A stretch of 64,000 nt of DNA from Cephalotus follicularis (GCA_001972305.1 BDDD01000051.1:457652-521651); one strand, 5' to 3'. Counted from the stretch's first letter, positions 46,621 through 58,148 are shown. The notes: a model not told the origin generated them from the letters alone. A program made the numbers and translations.

Positions 46621-47604
46621 TAAGTTTTCCAAAGGAGGACCTTGTCCTCAATCCTCAGTTCAGATTAGAAAGATAAACAAGTTCAGAGGAGAACTTAGGT
46701 TCTCGGCAGGCAAGCTGCCCAGTTTACGGCTAAGGCCGAATATCAGCTCAGCTCAGCGCCACTATAAGTTGGCTACTATGTATACATGCAACATCAGGCC
46801 ACTATAAGTTGGCACCTATATTATGTATAAGCAAAGAAAGAAATCAAAGTAAGTTCCAAGTCCAGTTCTCGTCCTCGTCTGCATTTTAGCCTAGTTGGAT
46901 CTTTTTCAGAGAATCTAACAGTTGAAATCTTAAGTTTTATTCAGCTTTTCATGAGTATTCTAGAGTATCAGCTAAGCAGAGGAAAGAGTAAGTCTTTCAA
47001 AGTACTTTGAGCATTTCTTTATTGTATGCCATGACATATATGTTGGTTATAGCTCTTTTCCCCAGTTGGGATTTTACTCATGTTCATGGTAAGTTCTTTC
47101 AGCGTATTCATTTTAGAAGAATGCATTAGAGGATGTTTTGTTCTCAGTCACTTAGCCATTTTGACTAATCCCCTCACAGATTATTTTGCAAAGCAGCCAG
47201 CAGGACGAGGAGATACTCCAAACCAGCAGTAGAAAGCTTAAGCTAAAGTAGTTTTGAGCTCAGCACCTCGGGAAGCAGCTCGGGCATCTAGCATAGCATT
47301 GCGTTGGGCATTCTTTTGGGTTCCTTTACCTTATTTTTATTGTAGAGTAGCCGAGAGTTTATGTTTTGTATATGATATGTTAAAGCATGAGATTCTATGG
47401 TTTTCTTTTGATGTATAGAAGGAAAGCTTTTGTTGTTTCTTTGACTGAGCAGAGAAAGCAGTGTATGTTTATAGTCAGAGGACTAGCATGTTATGTAATA
47501 GTACTTTCAAGAATGATATAGATCTTCTTAGTCAGTGGACTAGTTTTACCTTGAGTTATGATGAATGTTTGATGTTATGATTTTTATGTTTTCAGTTATG
47601 ACAG

Positions 47605-47905
47605 AGGAGCTTGAGAGTCCTCGGATAGCATAGCAGAGCATGGGATGAGTTAACGTTTAAAGGTTATGTCTGAGGAGCCAAGAAGTCCTCGGATAGCATG
47701 TTCTTTTGATGTATAGATGTTGAGATATCTTAGTCCGAGGAGAGTAGGAGTCCTCGGATAGCTTTATGTTTATGTGCGTAGCTTAAGGCGTTGTCCCCGA
47801 ATGCCTTAGAAGAAGAAAAAATATAGGGAGACCTCTGATGGCTTTAGAGATAGACGTGAGGCTCAAGGTGGAGTCCTCGGATATAAGTCAGAGGAGACAA
47901 GTTAG
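47605..47905 (+). repeat. TCCTCGGATA cluster with a TCCGAGGA hairpin, LTR-K
   Basis: AGTCCTCGGATA recurs about five times. At 47734-47758 TCCGAGGA and TCCTCGGA form a perfect 8-bp inverted repeat around a 9-base loop. Confidence 0.75.
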
Positions 47906-48408
47906 AGAGATAGGTCAGAGGAAGACTTGAGGTTTCATGCGGCAGATGAGTATAATATTTTATAGCGCTACAGTGTTTTAAGTTAGTTAAGATCTGCGTT
48001 TTGATGCTCGGCAAGCTTATGTTATAAAGAGCTCTTTGAAGAAGAGCAGAGGAGAAAAGCCCATGGAGGAAGTGTGTCCTCGGGACAAAGCAGACCTTGG
48101 TGTTTAAGTGATCATGTGAGGAGCACGTGGGTGTTCTCCTCAGGCATTTAGTACTGCAGCGGATAAGCAGTGCTAAGGACACAATGAAATGGGGAGTTTG
48201 GATCCTCTGTTCCTTTGAGTCCTCTGCCCTTTTTGTCTCGCATCAGTTGCGCGCCCAGCCCATGCCTCCTCGTCTGGCCTTTGCGTAGCAGATTAGAGGA
48301 TCGATCTTAGCAGTTTTAGCAAGCAGTTAAGCAGACCAGGGTTGTTGGCAGGAGCGCCATCCCCGACAGGGCACGTCTCCCAGAGCAGAGCGGGAACGGG
48401 TCCTGTCA

Positions 48409-48846
48409 CTAAACATTTCATATTCTCTAGTAAACATTTTAATCTTGACATCGTGACTTGATTGATACATTTATAAGTAACTTTGAGTCTATCCCACATT
48501 TCTTTTGCGGTAGAATAAGAAGATACTCTATTAAACTCATTTGAATTCAAAACACAAATAATAGCATGTTTAGCTTTTGCATTCAACTGAATTTTTTTCT
48601 ATCATCATCATTAAACATATGTCTTGGATTGAGACTTCTAACACCATAATTAGAAATGAAGGTAGGTAAATCAAGTCCATCGATTATAACAACCCAAAGT
48701 TTGAAATCAAGTGCTTGAATAAATATAGTCATTTTAGTTATCCAATGACTATAGTTGTTACCATAAATATATGGAGGTTTAGAGATAGACATGTTCTCAC
48801 CATTACTTCCATTCATATCCATGATGAGCTTTTGTACCTTTAACAA
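48409..48846 (-). pseudogene. gag: Element H gag, N-terminal piece
   Basis: The start at 48846 leads into KLIMDMNGSNGENMSISKPPY and NYSHWITKMTIFIQALDFKLW, the copia gag start, to 48583. A frameshift then gives NAKAKHAIICVLNSNEFNRV, STAKEMWDRLKVTY and, after another shift, the 'MFTREYEMF' region, where LTR-K enters. An upstream start cannot be excluded, but the primer site lies only 15 bases away. Confidence 0.83.
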
Positions 48847-48860
48847 TTAAGAATTATAAG

Positions 48861-48880
48861 GTAACCAGCTCTAATACAAA
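48861..48880 (-). other. Primer-binding site of element H
   Basis: On the minus strand it reads TTTGTATTAGAGCTGGTTAC. TGTATTAGAGCTGG matches the initiator tRNA-Met site TGGTATCAGAGCTGG with small changes, and it directly follows the LTR end. Confidence 0.75.
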
Positions 48881-48881
48881 T

Positions 48882-49003
48882 TGAGAGAATATATATAAGA
48901 GAGGGAGTGAATTGTATATTCTATGGATATGTATACTTTTTCTAGTTGTTATAAAAATTAAACCAAGAAGATGAATAAGTACTAAGAATTTAAGCAAGTA
49001 TGT
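48882..49003 (-). repeat. Partial 5' LTR of element H
   Basis: TGAGAGAATATATATAAGAG on the plus strand is the outer U5 end of the LTR next to the primer site. After 122 bases it is cut by the M element at 49004, and no continuation is seen right of 57580. Confidence 0.7.
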
Positions 49004-51331
49004 TGTAACACTCCGCACCCAGAGGACGGACACGTGGCATTACTCTCAATCCAATAAACAATACAATGGTCGGGACTAGCAATATAAAAATGCAGAAAAC
49101 TAAAAACTTTACAATACATCTTAATATGCGGAACCATAACAATAATCCGTCAATACGATACAATATGATACTAATTATCAATCTTCTCAATACAGTTTAC
49201 AATACAAGCTCTGCCAAAACAAAACGGTCATGCGGTCAAACGAATCTTCAATTCTTATGTCCGCTACTACTTGTTTCCCTACCTGTGTCATACAAGAATG
49301 CACCCATAGCCCCATCCCGTAGGATGGGGTTAGCCACAAGGCTAAGCAGAACCCCCATGCAACATGTATGCATGTACAATGTGCAATATCCGTGGTAGAT
49401 TATACAATATCAGTGTGTTGTGTACAATATCAATGCATGATATGGCAACTGCATGCATACAATTGGCGATCTAACTATCCATATGACACTGGGCCATAAC
49501 AGCCCACATGGATAGGATCTATAACAATCAATCAATGGCAAACACTCGGTAATGGTGTATAAAACACCCAATCAATCAATCATATCCTATAGAGCATGCG
49601 ACCTCGGGTCAATACAATGTCAATTAATGGCAATGATCAATCCCACGGAAGGTAGTCCTTCGAAAAAGGTGGGAGATCTATCTACTTGTCTCAGACTGGT
49701 CAGGTCTGGGACTCATAAATCTTCCAGCCTATGGCTGGGTCAAAACAGAGCATCAACCATGGGGGAGCTACTACCGTCGGGGAGCTACGGCTCGCCAGAA
49801 GCATCAATCAATAACAGTACTGCTTGTCAGCAAGTCAATACAATATAATAAATGAATCGATCGACAAAATAGGTGGACAAAGTCAACAACCTAACATGCC
49901 GATGCGAGTCATAAAGTCGCTCTATAGAATCCATACAATACAATCAATCTGTCAATGGGATGCCAATAAATGGGGATGTCTAATGGAGAAATGGGAATGT
50001 GCGTCCAATGTTCCGAACTTAGATTCACGACATTTATGGCTCAATCAATCAATCAATAGTCGATAGACGGTGACAATCAAATTAACAAGATAGGAAATAA
50101 CATCTATCCAGTCAAGAAAGTCAGTGGGTCGCCGCCTATGGCTCAATCAGTCAATTTATCAATACAAATCGATGTAATCATTGAAAACTAGGGAAGACTA
50201 TTTTCAAACGCTTGAATACCTCAAGTGAGGCTCTGGTCAAGCGGTAATGTAAAAAGAAGTTGAAAAACAGCTTTAAAACAGTAATTTTCCAAAACAGGGC
50301 GTTAGGCATCGACGCTATGGCCATACGCGTCGACGCGTAACATTTACTTTCAATAATAGGCTGATAGGTGTCAACACCCTTGGCAAAAGGCGTCGACGCG
50401 TAAACAGAAAACGTCGACACCGAGATGGCTTATATGATTTACGTTGACGTCTTACCTGGGAGAAAGAAATCCCAAGTCATACGCGTTAACTCCAAAGATA
50501 CACGTTGACGTTAACATCGAATAAAACCTCAATAAAACAGTTCAAAGGCTCAAGGCATTAACGCCAATAGGCTAGGCGTTGACGTCTGTGCTGGGAAAAA
50601 CCATTTTTTAGCAGAAAATGAAGCCGATGCCGGGTCAAATTCCAGTTTAAAGAAATTCTTTGAAAACCAATGGTTAAAATCACTCTTTTAAGTTTAGTAA
50701 AACTTGTTACAACCTTCAATTTACAGTTCCAATCTTCCTAGATCAGTTAGATCAAGGATTCAATTTAAAATCCCTTATACCATAATTCAATACAATACAA
50801 TCACTCAATCATTCAATTCAATTCAATCAATCAATCAGTCAAGCAATAGACAATTCAAGTAGAGAATTCCTACCTAGAAATGGAGCTTCAAAAGTTGAGC
50901 TACCAATCAATCAATCAGCTGGAAGCACTCAAGATCTAGTCGTTGCCTTGTTCAAGAAGAACGAAGATAAGACTTGCAATTGTTGTTCATTGTTGGTGTG
51001 GCAATCCGGAGCTGTTAGGGGAAAAGAAGGCTACTCAGCTAGGGAGAGAGAAGGTGAAGGATAGAGACAGAAGGAGAAGAATGGAGAAATGAGAGAATGA
51101 AGAAAAAATGGATAAGGATTGACTTATATAGTCAATCCAGCCAACTTTTCTGAAACTTAGCCCAAAATACCCCAACTATACATGCATATGATCAATACTA
51201 TAAACATTAGGTATAGAAATACCTCAAACCAATCATCTCTCAATGTCCAATACAATCCATTACAATCCAATAAGGTACAATGTATGCATGAACAGTGCTT
51301 AATAGAACAAAAGGAAATTCGGGTCGTTACA
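49004..51331 (-). repeat. 3' LTR of element M
   Basis: TGTAACACTCCGC on the left and GGGTCGTTACA on the right; 2328 bases. A minus-strand TATATAAG box is at 51123-51130. The CGTCGACGCGTAA array occupies 50300-50600. Confidence 0.93.
50300..50600 (-). repeat. CGTCGACGCGTAA array in M LTR
   Basis: Units such as GGCGTCGACGCGTAA, GGCATCGACGC and GCGTTGACG replace, at the same place, the GACGTCGATGTCTTT units of the solo G LTR. The array word has thus changed within one LTR family while position and GTCGAC core are kept. Confidence 0.75.
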
Positions 51332-51348
51332 TTTTCCCCTCCTTAAAA
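51332..51348 (-). other. Polypurine tract of element M
   Basis: In element sense TTTTAAGGAGGGGAAAA, directly before the LTR start TGTAACGACCC. Confidence 0.85.
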
Positions 51349-51368
51349 GAATCTGGTCCCCATATTCA

Positions 51369-52757
51369 TCAGTCGATAGATCGATAAAATAGAAAATGAT
51401 ATTTCTCTCTCATATCGTCCTCCCGCTCCCAGGTGCGCTCCACTGAACCATGATACTGCCATAGAACACTAACCAAAGGAATGGTCTTATTCCTCAAAAC
51501 CCTGATCTGTCTGTCAATAATCTGTATAGGAGTCTCAATAAAAGACATGTCAGGTTCTAACTGAATCTGACTGTACTCAATGATGTGTGAGGGATCTCTA
51601 ACATATTTCCTCAACTGAGAAACATGGAACACCTCATGAACTCCTGACAAGGATGGAGGCAAAGCAAGCCTATAAGCAAGTCGACCAATCTGATCCAATA
51701 CCTCGAAAGGTCCAATAGAACGGGGGGAAAGCTTCCCTTTCCTCCCAAATCTCATGACTCCTTTGGTGGGTGACACTTTGAGAAAAACATGGTCACCAAC
51801 ACTAAACTCCAATCCTCTGCGATGAATATCAGCATAGCTTTTCTGTCTACTCTGTGCTACAATCAATCGGTCTTTAATCAATTTCACTTTCTCTGAGGTA
51901 ATCTGTACTATCTCTGGTCCCAAAATGCTCCTCTCACCGACCTGATCCCAACAAACTGGCGATCAGCACTTCCTACCATATAGGGCCTCATAAGGAGCCA
52001 TTTGTATGCTCTCGTTATAACTATTGTTATACGAGAACTCAATCAAATGCAAGAAATCATCCCAATTACCTCCAAAGTCGAGAACACATGCTCGAAACAT
52101 GTCCTCCAATGTCTGAATGGTCCTTTCGGACAATCCATCTGACTGGGGATGAAAAGCAATGCTAAAACTCAATTCCGTACCCATAGCTGCCTGTAACTTC
52201 CTCCAAAACCCGGAAGCGAAGCGAGAGTCTCGATCCAAAACAATGCTAATAGGGGCTCCATATGCTTTAACAATCTCTCTTATGAACAATCTGGATAACT
52301 TTTCTCTGGAATAAGTCATCCAAATCGGTAGAAAATGGGCCGACTTCGTAAGTCGATCGACCACAACCCATATAGCATCATGTCTGTCACGAGTCAGAGG
52401 TAGGACGGACATGAAATACATGGTAATATGCTCTCATTTCCACTCTGGAATGAGTAGAGGCTGAAGCAAACATGTCAGTCTCTGGTGTTCCGCCTTGACT
52501 TGTTGACAAGTGAGGCATCTCGATACAAATTCTGCGATCTCTCTCTTCATGACAATCCACCAATAACTTAGTTTTAGGTCATGATACATCTTCGTACTCC
52601 CCAGATGAATAGAGAGACGAGATTTATGAGCTTGAGAAAGAAGCTCCTCTTTCAACTCACTATTGGCTGGAATGCAAATTATGTTCCTGTATCTCAATAA
52701 CACATCTGAAGATAGAGAGAAATCAGGTTTCAAACCCCCGTCAATAGCAGCCTCCAC
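51369..52757 (-). pseudogene. pol: Element M integrase and chromodomain-type tail
   Basis: Open pieces are 52757-52434, 52421-51963 and 51923-51369. The HHCC finger reads HLGSTKMYHDLK … [12 protein letters not shown]. The core has RDRHDAIWVVVDRLTKSAHF, LDRDSRFASGFW and FHPQSDGLSERTIQTLED, containing the expected acidic residues. FSYNNSYNESIQMAPYEALYGRKC closes the core. The tail reads GDHVFLKVSPTKGVMRFGRKGKL, VFHVSQLRKYV and TIPLVSVLWQYHGSVERTWEREDDM, the chromodomain-type module. Frame breaks near 52430 and 51940 separate the pieces. The protein would insert element DNA, with the tail guiding it to chromatin. Confidence 0.87.
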
Positions 52758-54335
52758 TTTCTATAGTTCCAAGTCCACCCTTTGAGCATCTCTGATCTGG
52801 TGAAACAATAAAGGTTGCACATGAATATGAGAAAGTGTCATACAAGACAGCTTGCGACTCAATGCATCTGCGATGACATTCTCCTTTCCTGAATGAAATT
52901 CATTGTTACAATCATAATCATTAAGAAGTTCAAACCACCTTCTCTGCCTCATGTTCAATTCCTTCTGTGAAAAGAGATATCTCAAACTGTTATGATCCAT
53001 GAAGACTGTAAACTTGGTCCCATAAAGTAGTGGCGCCATTTCCCAAGAGCAAAGACAATGGCCGCCAACTCCAAGTCGTGCACTAGGTAGTTTTCTTCAT
53101 GTGGTTTGATCTTTCTCGATGCATATGCTATTACTTTACCATATTGCATAAGAACACAACCAAGACCTTTCCCAGAAGCATCAGTATACACTGCAAAGTC
53201 TTCATTCCCATCTGGCAAGGCTAGGACAGGAGTGGAAATCAATCTATCCTTTAACTCTTGAAAACTTCTATCTCAAATGCTATCCCATACAAAAGCAGCA
53301 TTCTTCTGTGTCAATCTAGTAAATGGTGTAGCAATTCGGGAAAATCCCTCAACAAACCGACGATAATACCCTGCTAAACCCAAGAAGCTACGGACCTCGG
53401 AAGCATTCGTCGGTTGTTTCCAATCTTTCACGGCCTCAACCTTTGACGGATCCACTGATAAACCGTCACCAGAAACAATATGCCCAAGAAAAGAAACTTC
53501 CGATAACCAAAATTCGCACTTGTCGAATTTGGCATACAATCGATGATCTCTCAATGTTTGCAATATAATATAGAGGTGCTGGGCATGCTCCTTATCGGTC
53601 CTGTAATAGACCAAGAGGTCATCAATGAAAACCACTATAAACTGATCCAAATACTGTGTGAACACTCGGTTCATTAGGTCTACGAAAGCTGCGGGAGCAT
53701 TAGTCACACCAAAAGGCATAACTAGAAACTCATAATGACCATATCGCGATCTGAAAGCAGTCTTCGGAATATCCTCCTGTCTGACTTTCAGCTAGTGGTA
53801 ACCCGATCTCAAGTCGAGTTTAAAAAAATTGTCGCCCCTCTAAACTGGTCGAATAACTCATCAATATGCGGTAGAGGGTACTTATTCTTCACTGTAACTT
53901 TATTGAGTCGACGATAGTCAATACATATTCGGATCGATCCATCTTTCTTCTTGACAAAAAGAATAGGTGCTCCCCATGGTGAAGCACTAGGACTTATGAA
54001 ACCTTTGTCCAGAAGATTTTGTAACTATATCTTTAACTCTTTCAATTCTATTGGTGCCATTTGGTACGGTGCTTGAGAAATCAATGCAGTTCCCGGTATC
54101 AAATCAATTACAAATTCTATCTCTTTGTTTGGCGGTAATGAAGTCAAATCCTGAGGAAAAACATCTCCGATTCACAAATCACTGGAATATCTTCCAGTTC
54201 TGGTCGCCATCTATCGGTATCAAGCATATGTGCCAGAAACCCCTAGCATCCCTGTCTCAACAATCTGTCCGCATGCAAAGCTAAAATCATCGGAACAATC
54301 GATGGCTCTAAGGTGCCAGGGAATCGAAAAGGTAG
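52758..54335 (-). pseudogene. pol: Element M reverse transcriptase and RNase H
   Basis: The segment 53719-53273 is open and holds [18 protein letters not shown], the catalytic [10 protein letters not shown] and [19 protein letters not shown]. RNase H follows in 53242-52982 ([35 protein letters not shown]) and, after a frameshift, 53039-52761 ([37 protein letters not shown]). The N-terminal half of RT, 54335-53720, is much more decayed; fragments such as [11 protein letters not shown] near 53960-53930 are readable only across breaks. Active-site aspartates in the palm are kept. Confidence 0.83.
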
Positions 54336-55985
54336 TCATCCCGGAGGACTGAAAACCACCACTTTCCGATAACAATCCACCTGAGCAAAACTAGCAAACA
54401 ACCAATCCATGCCAAGAATCACATCTAGGCTATCCATAGGAAGAACATTAAGATCGGCTAACAAGCTACGGTCATCAATCTCTATAACACAATCTCTACA
54501 CACTCGATCGGTAGTCACTGACTCACCGAGAGGTGTAGACACTTCCATCAAGAAAGGAAGGTATTCGGGTCTCAAACCAACATTGTAGACAAAATGCGAT
54601 GCAATGAATGAATGGGATGAACCCGGATCAATAAGAACCCGTGCTGGAAGCTGAAAGAATCGAATGGTACCTCTAATCACTACGTCAGACCCTGCTGCAG
54701 CACTCGGTTCCATGGCAAAAACTCTAGCCTGAACTGTCAGAGCATAACTTATGAGATGTTTCCCTCTGGACTGCGAAGTCCCACAACGAAGAAGACGGTG
54801 CACTATCAATCGGTCTCTATGGAGGCGGTGACTGCTATGTCTGATCCAATCCTCTAGAATAGGAACTCTGAGGAGAATCTCCGGCAATGTGGTCAGAACC
54901 ACCACAAGCCAAGCAATGGCCCAAAAACCATCTACAATTTTCAGAAGTATGGTTGGTCTTCTGAAAATGCACACAAGGAACCAAGGCACTCTGATTACCG
55001 ATCCCAAAAAATCTGGAAGGTGTACTCTGACTGGACACTGAAGATCGGCCTCCCCGGTGTGCGGTCCTTGACATGCCTCTCTTCCGAGTATGGGACTGGT
55101 TCCCGCTATCCTGACTGCTACCGTGAGAGCCAGGAGAGGGACTACTATCTGTCTTCTGCGATTTAGTACTCCCACTCTGCCAAGCAGAAGGAGTAGGCCG
55201 GGTGCGGGCTTTATCTCTCATCTATCTAGCCTCCTCTGCAATATCCTCAAGCTGCATAGCTCGGGAAGAAATATCTGATATGGAGGTCAATCCCAAGGGA
55301 GTTAACTGCCTCCTCAAATCCAATCTCAGTCCCCTAAGGAACTTCTTTGCTCTACGCTCTTGGCCTTCTACTAAGTACGGGGCATATCGGGCTAACTGCA
55401 TGAATCTCGTCTCGTACTCAGCAACTGTCATATTCCCTTGTACCATATTAACAAATTCAATCTCTCTTCTATCTTTATCTTTCTCTACTTGAGGGTAGTA
55501 ATTGCATAGAATTCTCTCTTGAAGGCATCCCAAGAGCGGACTGTACCATTTCTCATCCAATCTGTGTTTACCATAGCCCACAAATGTTCGGCTTCCCCTT
55601 GGAACATATACACTACCAATACCAATTTCTGTTCATCATCACATCCCATTGCCTCAAAAATCTATTCCAATTGAGTTAGCCAAGACTTAGCAAGGGTAGG
55701 ATCAGGGAGTCCTACGAATGCTGGAGGCTACAACTTTAGGAAGTAGCCCAACATGTCTTCCCTCCTTGGTCTACGTTCCACTCGAGCATGTTGGCGTCCC
55801 ATCAGAGTATGCATCTGTGCCATAGTGGCACACAACTGTCTCCAGACCTCAGGGTTAGCCCCAGCTGGTGGAGCAATAGGATCATACTCTGGAAAAACAT
55901 TACCATGAACCGGTGCATTATCAACAGGAGCAGGGGCAGGAGCATTCTTTGCACCCCGACGTCCACGCCTTCCTCTATTGTTCAT
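54336..55985 (-). pseudogene. gag: Element M gag and protease
   Basis: The start at 55985 gives MNNRGRRGRRGAKNAPAPAP, then ANPEVWRQLCATMAQMHTL. A stop and shifts separate it from the capsid end at 55581-55222 (FVNMVQGNMTVAEYETRFM, QLARYAPYLVEGQERRAKKF). A Ser-rich linker and CLACGGSDHIAGDSP follow, a CCHC knuckle whose last Cys reads Ser. Protease in 54750-54336 has ARVLIDPGSSHSFIASHF, where DPGS stands at the active site, a variant common in this lineage, and VILGMDWLF. Frames 55221-54835 and 55175-54336 overlap, which marks another frameshift. Confidence 0.83.
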
Positions 55986-56150
55986 CGCTATTAGAAGACA
56001 ACAATGGGATGATTAGATACAATCTCTTTCAATTCCAATATCAATCCTTATTCCAAATAAATAATAACATGAATAGGTAAGAACATATATCTTGCAAATC
56101 CATTCAGTCAATCTTAATCAACGCATTAATATACTTTGCTAGCAGGCCGA
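55986..56150 (-). other. Leader of element M
   Basis: AT-rich leader between primer site and gag start, no further structure seen. Confidence 0.6.
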
Positions 56151-56165
56151 CCTCTGATTCCATTC
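56151..56165 (-). other. Primer-binding site of element M
   Basis: GAATGGAATCAGAGG in element sense directly follows the LTR end GGTGTTACA. TGGAATCAGAGG is close to the initiator tRNA-Met site TGGTATCAGAGC. Confidence 0.8.
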
Positions 56166-57580
56166 TGTAACACCCCGCGCCAGGAGAACGGACATGTGGC
56201 ATTACTCTCAATCAAATATACAATACAATACATCTCAATATGCGGAACCATAACAATAATCCGTCAATACGATACAATATGATACTAATTATCAATCTTT
56301 TCAATACATTTTACAATACCAGCTCCGCCAAAACAAAACGGTCATGCGGTCAAATGAATCTTCAATTCTTCTGTCCGCTGCTACTTGCTGCCCTACCTGT
56401 GTCATACAAGAATGCACACACAGCCTCATCCCGTAGGATGGGGTTAGCCACAAGGCTAAACAGAACCCCCATGTAACATGTATGCATGTACAATGTGCAA
56501 TATCCATTGTAGATTATACAATATCAGTGCATGCATACAATTGGCGATCTAACTATCCATATGACACTGGGCCATAACAGCGCATATGGATAGGATCTAT
56601 AACAATCAATCAATGGCAGACACTCGGTGGTGGTGTATAAAACACCCAATCAATCAATCATATCCTATAGAGCATGCGACCTCGGGTCAATACAATGTCA
56701 ATCAATGGCAATGATCAATCCCACGGAAGGTAGTCCTTCGAAAAACGTGGGAGATCTATCTACTTGTCTCAGACTGATCATGTCTGGGACTCATAGATCT
56801 TCCAGCCTACGGCTGGGTTAAAACAGAGCATCAACCATGGGGAAGCTACTATTGTCGGGGAGCTACGGCCCTCCGGGAGCATCAATCGTCAATTAATAAC
56901 AGTACTACTCGTCAGCAGGTTAATACAATAAAATAAATGAATTGATCAATGAAATAGGTGGACAAAGTTTACAGCCTAACATGCCGATGCGAGTCATAAG
57001 GTCGCTCTATAGAATCCATACAATACAATTAATCTGTCGGTGCGATGCGATGCCAATAAGTGGTGATGTCTAATGGATAAATGGGAATGTGCGTCCAACG
57101 TTCCGAACTTAGATTCATGACACTTATGGCTCAATCAATCAATCAATAGCTGATAGACGGTGACAATCAAATTAACGAGATAGGAAAAAACATCTATCCC
57201 GTCAAGAAAGTCAGTAGGTCGTTGCCTATGGCTCAATCAGTCAATTTATCAATACGAATTGATGCAATCATTGAAAACTAGGGAAGACTGTTTTCAAACG
57301 CTTGAATATCTCGAGTGAGGCTCCGGTCATGCGGCAATGTGAAAAGAAGTTGAAAAACAGATTTAAAACAGTAATTTTCTAAAACAGGGCGTTAGGCGTC
57401 GACGCTATGGCCATACGCGTCGACGCGTAACATTTACTTTCAATAATAGGCTGATAGGCGTCAACACCCGTGGCAAAAGGCATCTCTAAAAACCAGTAGG
57501 TTTAGGCGTTGACGTCCTTGGGTCAAGGCGTTGACGCGTAAACAGAAAACGTCGACATCGAGATGACTCATATGATTTAC
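56166..57580 (-). repeat. Truncated 5' LTR of element M
   Basis: It matches the 3' LTR from TGTAACACC up to ATGATTTAC (57580; equal to 50446 in the 3' LTR). The last ~885 bases are missing. Around 57490-57530 it has about 50 extra bases with GGCGTTGACG units compared with the 3' LTR. Confidence 0.9.
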
Positions 57581-58148
57581 CTAGGTGGCAAGAATTGATC
57601 AAGTGGTGACTATTTGAATAAAAGTAGATGTCCATTTAATGATAAGAAGTTGTTGAGTGATTATAATAAAAATAAAGTTATTAATCACAAATGAAGTAGT
57701 ATTATAAATAAGTTGTCAAATTATTATTAGTATTTTTTTTTAAAATTATTAATAATTTTTTATTTTTAATGAAACAATCATCAATAATAATTTGACAACT
57801 CACTTGTGATATACTTACGATATTACCATATTTTTTATTAATAGCATTATTCATAAAAACGAGTATTTGATCCTACCCATCCCATACGGGTATTAATAAG
57901 TTTAAAACATTATTGTTTAAAAATTATGTTTGTTACCCATAATTTGTTTAAAACATTATGTTTGTTTTTATATTATTGAGTATTATATTATGAGAACATG
58001 AAATTTTCAAAAGGGTACGGATAGGGTACGGGTATTAATAAATTTTTACAGAGACGGGAATGAAGATCTTTTACAATACCCGCACGGGTATGAGGAGGGT
58101 ACGAAGAAATTAATAAAAAAAGGAGACGGGGACTGAAATAAACACTCT
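57581..58148. other. AT-rich segment with inverted repeat and GGGTACGG-type repeats
   Basis: No gene. The left part holds an 18-bp inverted repeat (57711-57800). The right part has CCATACGGGTATTAATAAG (57883-57901), GGTACGGATAGGGTACGGG (58015-58033) and ACCCGCACGGGTATGAGG (58079-58096), words seen in non-autonomous hAT-like DNA transposons. I could not find terminal inverted repeats, so that assignment is tentative. Confidence 0.4.
57711..57800. repeat. 18-bp perfect inverted repeat, 54-base loop (MITE-like hairpin)
   Basis: AGTTGTCAAATTATTATT at 57711-57728 is the reverse complement of 57783-57800. Weaker pairing extends outward on both sides, as in an old foldback element. Confidence 0.75.

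Larger units (their letters stand above)
45512..48408 (+). repeat. LTR-K, 2.9 kb, in gag of H
   Basis: TGAGGTAACATCCCGTGATG at the left and CGGGAACGGGTCCTGTCA at the right give TG…CA ends. It shares with D the TTCCATACCTGGATCT and GTTGTCTATGA blocks and the TAGCCATTTTGACTAATCCCCTC hairpin block (47152-47174, same strand as D-plus). No element interior is present. Flanks ATGCT and CTAAA do not match, and the flanking gag lacks some codons, so a deletion accompanied or followed insertion. No gene is seen. Confidence 0.72.
16472..49003 (-). mobile_element. Element H: old copia element shattered by later insertions
   Basis: On the minus strand, pieces at 48846-48409, 45511-45316, 27967-26554, 24047-22007 and 16950-16472 give a copia order: gag, protease, integrase, RT, RNase H, 3' LTR. 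The order and strand are consistent across five insertions. At the I-plus LTR the frame closes perfectly when the insert is removed (…TSCY, I, LNRISIWPILKKTPYEL), showing it is one element. The RNase H and gag types look SIRE-like. All frames are heavily broken. Both LTRs are partial: A/D cuts the left one and M the right one. Confidence 0.85.
49004..57580 (-). mobile_element. Element M: Tekay-like Ty3/gypsy element with G LTRs
   Basis: Complete order on the minus strand: 5' LTR (truncated), primer site, gag, protease, RT, RNase H, integrase with chromodomain-type tail, purine tract, 3' LTR. It is the only copy in the window where the G LTR is joined to its own interior. The gag differs from that of element A (MNNRGRRGRRG against MVPRGRGRG), so A and the G family are distinct. 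Frameshifts and stops are frequent. It inserted into the 5' LTR of H; no target duplication can be checked because the outer end of the 5' LTR is lost. Confidence 0.9.

Noticed and set aside
57581..58148. Definite hAT transposon
   Set aside because: Sequence words are suggestive, but I found no terminal inverted repeats, 8-base target duplication or transposase frame.
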